This document shows, piece after piece, positions 31,962 to 43,144 of a DNA stretch of 64,000 nucleotides. The stretch's first letter is position 1. Each line of letters opens with the position of its first letter. The notes beneath the pieces were generated by a model. That model searched no databases. It saw nothing but the letters and a program-made list of their open reading frames with translations, and was not told the origin of the DNA. The DNA comes from Nansenia antarctica. Its lineage: Eukaryota; Chordata; Actinopteri; Argentiniformes; Microstomatidae. The translations under genes and the position numbers were made by a program. The stretch is taken from positions 43,952,959 to 44,016,958 of the forward strand of contig OZ022345.1 of assembly GCA_963989245.1 (NCBI GenBank), in the 5' to 3' direction.

Positions 31962-32652
31962 CACCGCTGGACTGGCCATACAATCTACCTGCCCGCTGGC
32001 AGGTGGGCCGCGCTAGTTTTGGGCCGGTCGGGCCGGTCGGGCTGCCCCCCCCCCCCAAATTTTTTAAAATAAAAATTTAAAATATATATATAAAACTAGC
32101 GCGGCCGACCCCAAACTAGCGCGGCCCAAAATAGCACGGTATCAACTAGCGCTGAATCAAGCGGCGGCCCCCGTTTATACTAACACATGGGCTGGCCCAA
32201 TCACATGCTTAGGTCCTGCTGTCCATCGGCCCCCTCCCCCACTCTGATCCCTCGGCCGACATCCCAAGTGCAGTGTCATGTTTGTAGATAAGATAGTGAA
32301 AGGGGGTGCCCAGAAAATTAGGGAGAAAAAAAGTAAGAAGCTAGCAGAGAATGCCTCAAAATGTCAGAAACTGACAGATATGTTCTCTGGATCGACTGTG
32401 GGGGCTAGGCCTACTACAGATACAGCAGCCATGTCTCATCACCGTGGAGTACGTCAACAGTGAGTGAGTACACTGGTTCACACTTGCATTGGTATACTTG
32501 CTGTCCATGTCACTTACTCCGCTCTATAGGGGGGGTTTACAAATGGTATATTCAACAGACTGCCAGCATGTTGATCGGCGGTGTCGGACCGATTGTGTTG
32601 GGCCGGTCTGAGCCACATGGCAGGGCCTAATTTTTGTCCCAGTCCAGCCCTG
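31962..32652 (+). mobile_element. Non-autonomous hAT element with 8-bp TSD
   Basis: Imperfect terminal inverted repeats (left CACCGCTGGACTGGCC, right mirrored CAGGGCTGGACTGG) are flanked by a perfect 8-bp target-site duplication GGGTCGCT (31954-31961 and 32653-32660), the hallmark of hAT transposons. A frame at 32278-32463 (KIREKKSKKLAENASKCQKL) resembles the N-terminus of a hAT transposase; the rest of the transposase is gone. Confidence 0.8.
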
Positions 32653-32812
32653 GGGTCGCTTGTAAATGGAAATGGGCATGCTTGGGAACCCCGACAGGGA
32701 ACTGGTCAGGGAAGTACAAAAGTATAAAAGGAGGGCAAGATGTTAGAATGACTTTTACTGAATTTTACTGCACAAACATACAGTGTCAGCTCTGTTTCAA
32801 CCACTGCAATAA
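32653..32812 (-). pseudogene. Ependymin exon 4 / intron 3 fragment
   Basis: The segment CGCTTGT-AATGG...GGGCATGC...GGGAACCCCGACAGGGAAC matches part of ependymin exon 4 at about 29829-29882. After a gap, TTTTACTGCACAAACATACA matches intron 3 at about 30015-30040. The 5' part of exon 4 is deleted and substitutions are frequent. The hAT at 31962-32652 inserted at its edge, splitting off the rest. Confidence 0.65.
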
Positions 32813-32919
32813 AGAGTTAAACTAATTCTCCAGTCTCCTAAGATGGTGAAAAGGTCTGCATGTGGAGAATCGGAAAAATTAAACCTCGCAATCGAGCCAA
32901 AGAAGTCTTGACACACCGA

Positions 32920-33245
32920 CAGTGAGTTACATGCCATATCCAAACGTGTTTGCTTGTTAACTATGTAGTGAGTTACATGCCATAGCCAAAAGTGTTAGTT
33001 TGTTAACTAGTGTACTGAGTTACATGCGTTATTTACTAAGCTGTGTGAGTGTTCACTAGAATAGCCACACATGTGTTCACTTGTTAGCTAGCTTTGTTAG
33101 AAGCTTGTTTGTTTGTTTGCTTTTTAGCTGACTTGGCTTGGTTTTGTTTGTTGTGTACAAACATGCACAAGTTATTGTGTGTGTGTGCGTGCGTTTACTA
33201 CGCTAGCCAAACAAGTGTTAGCTTGTTAGCTAGGTAGCTAGCTTT
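32920..33245. repeat. Diverged tandem repeat
   Basis: Imperfect units of about 50-60 bp share GTGAGTTACATGCCATA followed by GTGTTTGCTTGTTAACTA-like text. At least three copies occur before the pattern decays. The units are rich in GTTAGCTAG words. Confidence 0.5.
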
Positions 33246-33724
33246 GTTAGAGATACTGTATATAATAGATTACAGACAAGGTAAATTATTTTGTAATGAA
33301 TGGTAATGTTGTGTGGAATAGAAAATAATGATTCATTCACAAACTGCACATCACTCATTTAGCAGCTTGATGTATATATGCTGGAGAATGTTGCTGATTT
33401 GTAGATTTGCAGTTCCTTAAGATCAAGACTTTATTGAATGACTAAAATAGATGCTGCCAAATAAGAGAGCCTAAAGAAGGAATTAAGGTTCAATAACAAT
33501 ATTGTATTTAACACTTCGATGCTTTAAAATGTTTACTTTGTTAAAATGTTATACAAAAGGTGCTTAGTTATACTTGCGGTAGTGATAGAATGATGGTAGG
33601 GTAACTGACTGTAGAGGTGGATGCTCCCACCACAGCAGTCTCAGGACAGGCACACCGTGAATCTGTGAATGGACACACACACAGCAAACACATGGCAGAC
33701 ACGCAGCAAGCACACGGCAAACAC

Positions 33725-34500
33725 ACGGCAGACCAAGGACGTGTCGTCCATATAAGCAGAGAGTAAGCAGTGCTTACCCTACGAAAAAATTAAAAAGGAC
33801 TGTGAAAATATTAAAATAAAAGTGCATGTAACCGTTTGTTTGTTTTCATTAAAAGAGTCGTATTTTAGGTCCCAGGGCAGCAGGAGTCATTCATTTTGAC
33901 GTTGCATTTTTAGCGCCACCTGCAGGAGTAAGCACTTCATACTCTGCTTGTATTGCATTGCATTATAAGCACTTCTCTCTCTGCTTTCCCTCGCGTACAT
34001 TCGAATGCGTGAAAATGTCTTTTTAATTTTTTTCCGATGCCTCAGCCCGCTGTTTAATGTGGCTAGGGTAAGCATGCTTACCAGCCAATCAGTAGTTCTT
34101 TAATTCCGATAAGAGCTACTGATTGGCTCTTATCACTTTCAAGTTCACTTAACATCTCACCTCTCACCCGGCAGAATAGCTTATGCTAGCTAGCTCAAAC
34201 GATCTAAATAATAATAATCAATAAGGATAACTTGCTTGATTTTGTGAATATGGACATTACTGTCAGCGACCTAAAGGGATTTCGTAGACTGGACTGGACT
34301 GGAAAAACAGAACTACTGGCTAAATGCCGCCCGAAGCCACCGCTCACCGATCTTCACACCCAGAAAGGGAGAGTCGCTAGGGGCTACAGCAAGCCTGGTA
34401 TGAGCGGTTTATATGATGTATATGATTCGCGAGGCTGGTGGCGATCTGTGCATGTTTATATGGTTTGAGTACTGCTGTGCTGCTGGTTATGGCTTCTTAT
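33725..34500 (+). mobile_element. Possible hAT-type remnant
   Basis: The start (GTCGTCCATATAAGCAGAG, then GTAAGCAGTGCTTACC) resembles the ends of fish hAT elements. A frame at 34232-34468 (VARGYSKPGMSGLYDVYD near a WW) is weakly like the N-terminal zinc-finger region of hAT transposases. A 16-bp imperfect hairpin (GCCAATCAGTAG...CTACTGATTGGC) lies at 34084-34130. No target-site duplication was found. Confidence 0.3.
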
Positions 34501-36280
34501 TTAAGACTTCCTCTGCTTATACCTTTGAATGTAGGCCTGTGCCATTGTGTTTGGAGAGAGAGCTGCTTAATCAATCGCTGAGATAGGCCTAATGTCGCTG
34601 TCCGTACCATTGGTTCTGGACCAAAAGTGTTTGAGAGAGATAGAGAGGGAGGGTTTGTGATGTGATGTCAAGTGCCTGTGTGACAAAGTGTGAAAAGAAA
34701 GTGTGTTGTGAGTTTACTATGGAGGTTGGAAACGGTGTGTGTCTGTGTTGTGCATGTGTGCGTTTGCGATGTTGAAACTGGACTTGTAGATTTCAGCAGG
34801 CTGGCTACTTGAAAATATCTTGGTTAAAAAAAGATTGAACAATGAGCACCCCTGATATAGTCGAAACTGGCAACTGTTTTTTTTGTTTTTGGTAATCTGA
34901 TCACAAAGTGACACTACAGTTTATTAGCGGGTTCTAGGGCATCAAAATTGCATTTCCTTGAAACTGCGTTCACTGATAGAGTGTATGTGTAATTATGTGT
35001 ATTTCTATATCTTATGCTTACCCAATCTAAAAGCTCACGGCACGTGCCTGCGGCAGACAGTGATCTAAGTTGTTCCCCAGTGATTAAACACTCACACTTC
35101 ACACACACCACATGCAGTGCAAGGAGACTAGGTCCAGGAAACCAGACTACCGTCTCCACGCCGGCGCCCCCCACTCAAAACCAAAGAACAGATTCAAACC
35201 ACCTTCGGGACTTCCAGGGCAGCATGAACCAACTCCAGAGTGGGCCAAACGTATATATGCTAATCATGCGTGTTCCTGTTTCTTAAATCGGCACATCCGC
35301 CACAACTTCCCCTCTAAAGTTCCGCCTTACCTAGAGCTAATGGGTAAATTTCACCTCTAAGGTCCTGCTTTAAGTAGAGCTTATTGGCTGCAGGTGATAG
35401 CCTACCTGTTAACATCTGGTGCTTCGAAAAACCCAAATCATCAGTTTATATACATTTGAAGTGAGCAGGGGGCAGAGAGGGGTGGGGGTGAGCGGGGGGT
35501 AGAGAGGGGTGGGGGGATAGGGATGGGGGTAGAGGGATAGCTGACAACCAAAATGTATTTGGCAACTTTGGAGTCTGCTGCTCATGTATTCTGAAACTGG
35601 TCAACAACAAGGTGAACCTCACAGCATCAGACAGTGTGTTTCCTAGACAGGAATGAAAAGGAGGGTGGGAGTAGGATATTCTCAACTATCTGGATCGGTT
35701 GGATAGGTAGCATCCAACCAGCATGGTCTACTGTCCCTTTGTTTGGAGAACAACAATGCTTGTTAAGTTTTGAATGCATTTGAAGCACAGAGATGCTAAT
35801 GTAAGCAGTCTTTACAAAGATACTATTGCTGTCCTGCCATGTCTAGAGAAACACTAGCTTGTTTAAACTTTATTTGAGTGAAATAATACAAAGCAAAGTT
35901 TTAGCATGTCAGGGTTTACCCAAACAACCCACATATAAAAAGTGAGTGGTGATCAGGGTCATCGAAGGGACAGAAATGTGTTAGCGCTGATAAAAACCAG
36001 ATGGATGATTTGGAAATGTCTTGCAAGTTCAATCAGAAATAATTTTTGTTTTGACATTGAATCACCAATGTGAACAGCTGGACGACGACAGTGTAAAAAA
36101 ATGTCATGTTTGCTGTGTGCATGTAATAAAAACCTGGATGGGCATACAGAAAATCCTTCAAAAAACACCATAGCCCGCAGCACAGAGCGTATAATAGGCC
36201 TATATTATGTCTAATTGAGTCAACTGGTATTATGCTTATCACCAAGTTCTCCCATACTGTGCTTATGGACTAGTATAGTG
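34501..36280. other. Region without recognised genes
   Basis: No exon chain or transposon signature was recognised. A G-rich tract (GGGGTG repeats) lies at about 35465-35540. Confidence 0.5.
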
Positions 36281-36545
36281 GGGCGGCTGTGGCGCAGGAG
36301 GTAGAGTCGCTGCCTAATGATCACAAGGTTGGCAGGTCGGCGGTTCGAGCCCCGGCTAGCCACATGTCAAAGTGTCCTTGGGCAAGACACTGAACCCCAA
36401 AATTGCTCCCAGTGAGCGGGCCAGCGCCTTGCATGGCAGCTTGCCGCCATTGGTGTGTGAATGTATGTGTGAATGAGAGGCCGTTGTAAAGCGCTTTGGA
36501 GCAGCAAAAAAGGCGCTATATAAGTGCAATCCATTTACCATTTAT
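36281..36545 (+). mobile_element. tRNA-derived SINE
   Basis: A 5' tRNA-like head holds the A-box-like TGGCGCAGGAGGTAGAGTCG and the B box GGTTCGAGCCC. A body follows with CTTGGGCAAGACACTGAACC, and a tail with TGTAAAGCGCTTTGGAGC and GCGCTATATAAGTGCAATCC, a standard fish SINE layout. Confidence 0.85.
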
Positions 36546-36652
36546 AGTATATATCAACGGTAATCAAGTGCTTTAGTTGGCGAGCACACTTGGTGATGGT
36601 AAGCACTCTAATACGAGTTGAGACAGGCACGCGAGACCACACACCACACATC

Positions 36653-36726
36653 TGCCATATCATACCTCCGTCCCACATGTATTTATCATCATATTTTTCA
36701 ATATAAAACGGAGGTATGATATGGCA
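36653..36726. repeat. Perfect 19-bp inverted repeat
   Basis: TGCCATATCATACCTCCGT at 36653-36671 is exactly mirrored at 36708-36726 across a 36-nt AT-rich loop. It may be a very small MITE or a terminator-like hairpin; there is no gene next to it. Confidence 0.7.
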
Positions 36727-37244
36727 TATTATATATGGTACATGGGAGTCCATGATTCAAGTAGATCTATAGACTCGTTTTCAAAGACGGGAAGCTCACC
36801 CAAAGCTCATTCACCTGCGTGAATTTCATTCACTTGCGTTCAATTTCAAGTATATTTGGTATTTATAGAACGACAGACGTACGCAATTTTAAACAAGCCT
36901 GTTTTATAAATAATGCTTGCCGTTTAGAAAAATGTGCTTACGTGCAAGTCAAAGATGACGTTCAAGTACTTTTTTTTTTATAAATGAGGCCCCTGGACTA
37001 AATAACATTTTCAATAGAAAATCTCCTTGAAGGTGCGTTTTAGATTAGGACTAGGCTTAATCTAGGTTTGGAAAACGAGCCTGAAAGCAATACTGTACAG
37101 ACTTGAAAAACATGCTTGACCGCTTGACCACTTGGACACTCCACAGTGTGACTTGTTTGATGCTTGCAAATAATGACACAAAGGGCTTTAACAATCTCCC
37201 TGAATGAATTCAATCTGAGTTGATAACCTTGCCATACCTTTCGA

Positions 37245-37760
37245 ATGGTCGAATGGTCTTTATTTTTGTCATTGATATAGTACAGGTACCAAACAACGAA
37301 ATTTGGGAGGGGGGGCTCCCCTGGTGCTAGGAAAGAAAAAAAAACTAGAAAAACAAGAAGGGAAAGGAACCTGGTTTACATAAATAAAGGCTATGTACAC
37401 TATCCACTATACTATACTGTACAAATAAAACACTGTGCTGTACTCTATGCTATGCTATACCTATTCTAACATTTCCTATTCTCTGCAACTTTATGTACCC
37501 TAGGGTTGTCATATTGCACATAGTGTTATTGCACATTCATTTAAAGTGTCGCAGTTTGCAGGCTTGAAATGTACACATTTGTGCCTCAGCACTACACCTG
37601 ATTTTCAATCCAGCAGCTGCCATCAATCCGTCCAGACTGTCCAGGGCCTAGAACCTAGGTCTTTGCTGTGTTCAGGGCCTGGATGGCCCTGGGGTAGAAG
37701 CTGAGCTTGTCCTTGTGAACATGGTCCTGTACCGCCTGTTCCATATCTCAAAGGCAAATT
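37245..37760 (-). mobile_element. L2-type LINE 3' end
   Basis: Reverse-complement relative of the LINE 3' UTR at 13560-13909, including the TTGTTTGGTACCTGTACTAT end and the segment coding the ORF2 tail (AIQALNTAKT equivalent near 37660-37690). It retains a block of about 65 bp near 37425-37500 that the two copies at 11.9 and 13.7 kb both lack. Confidence 0.75.
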
Positions 37761-38309
37761 ATATTTCAAAACACACACCAAATCCCTGCACATAGATGAA
37801 CACATTATGTTAAAATGATATGAATAATAATAATGATTTATTTTCTCATATGAACAGGTGGGGACTTTTTTAAAATGTTATTTTACAATCTCACCTTTTT
37901 TCTCTTTGTAGCATTATTCCAAGAATGGACATGGGTGGGAAGATTATTTTTTACTGTTGAATGTTAAATGAAATACACTTTCACTGACTGGAAAACAATT
38001 CTCTGCTGCTTTTTACCATGCACCCATTTAACCTTGACCATAAGGACGTGCAGAGGGGAGGTGTTCAAACATTTCAAGTGAGGGGCGAATAAAAACAAAA
38101 ACAGGAGAAACTGGCAGGGAGTACCTGGCGCCACTTCTATTGGGTGTGGGGAGGGGCAAAGTGAGGGAAATCACATTTAAACTACCTAGAGAAGCACTGT
38201 CTTCTTTTGCAATTTTTAAACATACAAATAAGACCCAGATTGTGAGAAACCAAAAGGAGAGACAGATGCACTGTACCCTGCCAAAAACAAGGTTGTGGAT
38301 TCTGCCTTC
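37761..38309. other. AT-rich stretch
   Basis: Intergenic or 3' flank of the exon at 38310-38507; nothing recognised. Confidence 0.4.
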
Positions 38310-38507
38310 TCAGATTGTGCTGGGAGGTGGCGTGAAAAGGTCAGAGGTCATCTGTACGATGGTCCTCAGGGGGAGGCCGCTGAGGAAGCCCTGGGGCTTG
38401 GCCCTCAGCTCCAGGAGCGCGTCCACGATCCTCTGCCTCCCTACCACCGGGTGGCGCTCTGACAGCCGTGCCATCAGTGAGTCGATGCTGCCCATGGTGG
38501 TGTAGTG
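38310..38507 (-). pseudogene. Orphan last exon of an unassigned gene
   Basis: After a plausible acceptor (GTGTCCCAG) the frame reads MGSIDSLMARLSERHPVV, then VDALLELRAKPQGFLSGLPL and RTIVQMTSDLF, with a TGA at 38310-38312. It is GC-rich and clean, unlike the AT-rich surroundings, so it looks like a genuine coding exon. The helical pattern loosely resembles the C-terminal domain seen in RBM44/TTC3/DZIP3-type proteins, but I am not sure. A LINE is inserted 13 bp upstream and no further exons were found, so it may be a relic. Confidence 0.4.
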
Positions 38508-38520
38508 CTGGGACACGCAG

Positions 38521-41081
38521 GTTTTTATTTTATTTGACCTTTATTTAACCAGATAAAATCAATTGAGAACAAATTCTAATTTTCAATGAAGATCTGGCCA
38601 AGAGGCCCCGGCAAGAATAAAAACAAACATATAAACATATAAACAGAAAGACTTGTCAACATAGAACAATACATACAATACATTAGAACGGCAAAGACAG
38701 TGAAGATAAATAAATAAAAACAAATAGAAACAAAATCAACTAACCTATTTGTGGAAAGAGAGGCGTGTGTGTGTGTGTGTGTGTATTTGGGGGGGGGGTG
38801 GTGCAATCAGCAGGAACAACAGTCAACTATGATCTGCTGAAGATTATTTTTGAAAATGGTAAGTGATGTGAGTGCTGTGAGTTTGAGTGTGTTCTGTAAG
38901 GTGGTCCAATCGTTTGCTGCCGCAAAACTAAAGGAGTTGCGGACGAAAACAGTGCGGGCTTTTGGGATGGTGAGTTTGATGAGATCCCTAGACCTTGAGT
39001 GATAATTGTTGTGAGAGAAGTGCAGGGGAGATGAGAGGTAGAGAGGTGATTTTCCCAGGACTGTTTTATAGATTAATTGAAGCCAGTGAAGAAGCCGCCT
39101 GGTATGGAGGGAGGGCCAGTCCACCAGTTTATAGAGATCGTGGTGAGCAGTGAAGGGTGCACCAGTGGCAAAGCGAATGGCTGAGTGGTGGAGTGTGTCA
39201 AGTTTCCTGAGGGCACTCTTTGACACCATTTTATAGATTGTGTCACCGTAGTCCAGCATAGGAAGTATGGTCATCTTCACGAGGGTGTGTTTGGCGGAAT
39301 GCGTGAAGGATGCCTTGTTGCGAAACAGGAAGCCCAATCTAGATTTGACTTGCCCGAAGGTTATTAATGTGAGTTGTGAGTCGTGAAAGAAAGAGTCCAA
39401 CCAGAGGCCTAGGTATTTATATGACATGACAAACTCCAATTCAGAGCCGTCGGCACAGGATATCTTGGGGGGGGCTGGGGACATTGTTTCCCCGGTTGAA
39501 CAGAATACATTTTGTCTTTTTGGAGTTAAGGAGTAGACGGAGGTTATTGAAAGACTGCTCGATAGAGGTGAGACTGAGAGTGGAAGCCGCAGAGTGGAGA
39601 GAAGGGCCAGCTGAGTATAAGATCGTGTCGTCAGCATACAGATGTTTCTGGGAACTGCCAGCAGCCATGGCTACATCATTGATGTAGATGGAGAACAAGG
39701 TTGGGCCCAAGATGGAACCTTGAGGCACCCCTTTAGAAATGGTAAGTGACTCCGACACAATGTTTTCAGTCTTCACCTGCTGAACACGGTTAGTAAGATA
39801 GCTGGCAAACCAATTGCAACAAGTAGAGGACAGGCCGATGCTGGAGAGCCTATGCAAGAGGATGTTGTGATCGTCCGAGTCAAAAGCCTTGGCTAAGTCA
39901 ATAAAGGCAGCTAAACAGACCTGCTTACTGTCTAAAGCAGTGATGATGTCATCAAGGACCTTCAGGGTGACTGTAATACACCCATGGCCAGGCCGGAACC
40001 CAGACTGCAGATCGGACAGGATGTGGTTCGAGTCAATGAAGTGACTTAGTTGTTTATGAACCAGCCTCTCCAGGACTTTGGCCAGGCAAGGCAAGATGGA
40101 AATTGGTCTGTAGCAGTTGGGGTCAGAGCTGGAGCCACCTTTGAAGAGGGGGAAGATCATGGCAGATTTCCAGTCAGGAGGGAAGACAGACAGTTGAAGA
40201 GACAGGTTAAACAAGCTTGTGATGGGGGCAGCAATAATATGAGCGGCTGCTTTTAGAAACATAGGATCAAGCCCGTCATAGCCAGCAGACTTGTTTGGAT
40301 CCAGCTTAGTGAGTTCATCTAGGACTTCTGAGATCAACACTGGTTGAAAGGAGAAGCTGGAGACACCAGATGGGGGAGTGTGTGGTGGGGCAATATTGGG
40401 GGCCGGAGCAGAAAGAATATGGGTTGAGTTCACAAAGTGGTGATTGAAGAGTGAGGCCATGCGAGGCTTATCAGTGACAACAATGTCGCGAAATACCATA
40501 GAGACAGGTAGATGAGGAGAAGTAAGCTTATTTTCCATGGACTTGACTATTTTCCCAAACTTCTTTGCATCAGAGCCACAAGTTGTGAATGTCTCCTTAA
40601 AGTGAGAGATTTTGGCTTTCCTAATCGCCTGTGTGGTTTTATTTCTGCATTGTGGTCTATAGCAGACAGCAACAAAGAGAGAGTGATTTGTTGACAGATT
40701 AAGCTTTAACACTAACAGTTCAAATTGCTTGGGGACTGACTTAGACAGTGCTAAAGAACATTGCAAGTGGTCCTTTACAAAGATAGCCACGCCACCTCCC
40801 TTAGTGGATCTATCCTGGCGAAAGACATAATAACCTGGTATTAGGATTTCAAGATTGGTAACACTTTTCTTGAGCCAAGATTCAGAGATGGCCAGAACAT
40901 CAGGATTAGCAGTACGCACCCAGGATTTTAGAAAATCAAGTTCAGGTGCCAGAGGCCGTAGGCGAGTCACAGCTGGTGGTCCGCTTCTCCAGGCTGCAAC
41001 GCAGGGGCTGAGAGACCACCTAGGCACAGGTACGGAGACGTAACTTATACATGGAAATAAGCTTGCCTTCTTTTTTCCCAC
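38521..41081 (-). mobile_element. Jockey-superfamily LINE with frameshift and EN deletion
   Basis: Minus-strand frames 41081-39441 and 39637-38807 encode a partial endonuclease (WVRTANPDVLAISESWL, GGGVAIFVKD, VAVCYRP), truncated mid-domain. A reverse transcriptase follows (LDPNKSAGYDGLDP, AFIDLAKAFDS, GVPQGSILGP and the YADDTILY catalytic motif), then a C-terminal region in the second frame (YGDTIYKMVSKSALRKLDTLH). A frameshift separates the two near 39440-39640. The 3' UTR ends at 38521 with TTTATTTAACCAG-type text. It is not autonomous as it stands. Confidence 0.88.
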
Positions 41082-41450
41082 TGTGTTATTTCAAGGCTAA
41101 ACAATGGTGTCTGTATTTAACAAATACAGAAATGAAATTTCTATTGAAATGCTCACTTATGACGCCTGATACTTTTTAAACTAAAGCATCACAGACATAC
41201 AAATCACATACAAATTGTCAAAGCTAGTTTTGGTAATGGAGACGTTACTTCAGTCACATGGTCTGGTAGGTCTGAGAAACACAGGAAGGAGCTGTGACTC
41301 TTCACCCCCTCCTTTATGGTTCCTAAAGGAATTCATTCAAATTCATCATAAAAGACATAAAAACACCAAATACAAGTGTGAAATTATGCATATTGCAGGA
41401 AACTATTTGAAACTCAAAACATCTTTGAATCTTGGGTTTCAAAGCTTTAT
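41082..41450. other. Spacer between a LINE and a SINE
   Basis: No recognised features. Confidence 0.4.
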
Positions 41451-41466
41451 CCACATCCCAGTACTT

Positions 41467-41861
41467 TTATTTATATATACATTTTTTTTCAGATTTTATC
41501 CCTTTTTCACCCAATTTGGTAGCCAATTGAACCCAACCTAGCATCCAATTATCCCCTGCCTATTGCATAGGATCCGCCGCACGACCCCGTGGCCGGCAGT
41601 CCCAGAGGAGGCCGCCAGGCAGACTAGCTGACTGGCTCCTCGAGCCCAGCACCGTTATTCCGGCACCTAGGGGGCGGTGTTGCGCGACGGATCCTTGTCC
41701 GGAAATACTCCTATACCCGCCCTCGGGAGCGGCCGCCCAATATGCCGCTCTCCGTGTGTGCCCCAGCCATATCCGGATCTGGCGAGCTGGGATTCGAACC
41801 CAGTCCCCGGTGGGCAGCATGCACTAGTGGCCAGTGCTTAGACCGCTACACCAGCGTGGGG
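41467..41861 (-). mobile_element. tRNA-derived SINE with 16-bp TSD
   Basis: Minus-strand head with GGTGTAGCGGTCTAAGCA (A box) and GGGTTCGAATCCC (B box). The body runs to an AT-rich end at 41467. A perfect 16-bp direct repeat CCACATCCCAGTACTT flanks it (41451-41466 and 41862-41877), confirming retrotransposition and its exact limits. Confidence 0.88.
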
Positions 41862-41877
41862 CCACATCCCAGTACTT

Positions 41878-42721
41878 AACTTGTCCTTTTCTTCACTACC
41901 ATGGCCAGAGGCTCAGTCTTCACAGCTGCTTCTCCAGGTCCCAGGTCCTGCTCAGCATCAAACCAGGCCTCGCTGGACTTGACGTCTTCCCCTCCTCCTC
42001 CCCCTGCGAGTGGGTGAGTTACAAGTGTTGAGAATCTGAATTCTCAATCTCTCCAATTGATGAATAAATCAAATGATTCAATGTGAAGGCTGAGATTTTA
42101 CTGCCCCACTATGTGTTTACCTGGCTTGTTCCCACGGTCGGTCCCATTCTGCTGGGGGACACGGGTGACTGCCTTCACAGCTGTGCTGCCTTCTGCCTTG
42201 GGAAGGGCAACTGGACCTCCCACTTGGACCCTCTCGTATCTCCCACTTGGACCCTCCTGTTAAAATAATAGGCGGTTCACAAATACTTGCTTTGTGTAGA
42301 TTTGTGGTGTTTTTTAAAGTTTAGATTATATCTTATCTAGAGATATTTATAAAACACATACAAGTATAACAAATGATTCTTATGACTGAGGGACTGACTA
42401 TATTGACATATGAATGAACAGAGGGCTTTAGGCCTTGATTTGATGCCACCAAAACTTTGCAACCTCCTAAGACAAATTCCTATTCAGTATACTACATAGA
42501 GCTTCACTGCAGCTACCCCGAAATACATGGACTATATTCACAAACCTCAGATTAAATGCAGTGAAATTCAGTGTTGAGTGCATTACTTTCAACATGAATG
42601 CTGACATTGTGTACCTGTGAGGTACCCGCCCTCCGATTTCTGCCTCCTCTGGCCCACTGACAAGGACTACCATTTCATGCGTTACAGTGAGCCCGTCCTC
42701 CGATTTCTACCACCACCAGCT
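41878..42721. other. Non-coding stretch between the SINE and the 30-bp minisatellite
   Basis: Exon-like scraps occur (an open segment before a CGAGTGG|GTGAGT donor near 42013; the segment DFCLLWPTDKDYHFMRY near 42637-42690), but no consistent exon chain could be built. Confidence 0.35.
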
Positions 42722-43120
42722 TCCCCTGGTGTGTCCCTGCATCCTGTCCCTTACCCTGGTGTGTCCCTGCATCCTGTCCCTTACCCTGGTGTGTCCCTGC
42801 ATCCTGTCCCCTACCCTGGTGTGTCCCTGCATCCTGTCCCTTACCCTGGTGTGTCCCTGCATCCTGTCCCCTACCCTGGTGTGTCCCTGCATCCTGTCCC
42901 TTACCCTGGTGTGTCCCTGCATCCTGTCCCCTACCCTGGTGTGTCCCTGCATCCTGTCCCTTACCCTGGTGTGTCCCTGCATCCTGTCCCCTACCCTGGT
43001 GTGTCCCTGCATCCTGTCCCCTACCCTGGTGTGTCCCTGCATCCTGTCCCCTACCCTGGTGTGTCCCTGCATCTTGTCCCTTACCCTGGTGTGTCCCTGC
43101 ATCCTGTCCCTTACCCTTGG
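42722..43120. repeat. 30-bp x 13 minisatellite
   Basis: About 13 units of 30 bp (core GTGTGTCCCTGCATCCTGTC) with an alternating T/C at one position (CCCTTACC versus CCCCTACC). The unit length is a multiple of three, so several frames stay open by chance on both strands. Confidence 0.95.
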
Positions 43121-43144
43121 ACCAGGCGGTCTCCCTCGGGGGAT

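Noticed and set aside
36281..36360. Possible tRNA gene (A and B boxes)
   Set aside because: No clean cloverleaf or anticodon arm, and it is followed by the SINE body and tail, so it is a SINE head.
41740..41866. Possible tRNA gene on the minus strand
   Set aside because: It is part of a SINE with a 16-bp target-site duplication.
42722..43120. CRISPR-like array
   Set aside because: No unique spacers; it is a head-to-tail minisatellite in a vertebrate genome.
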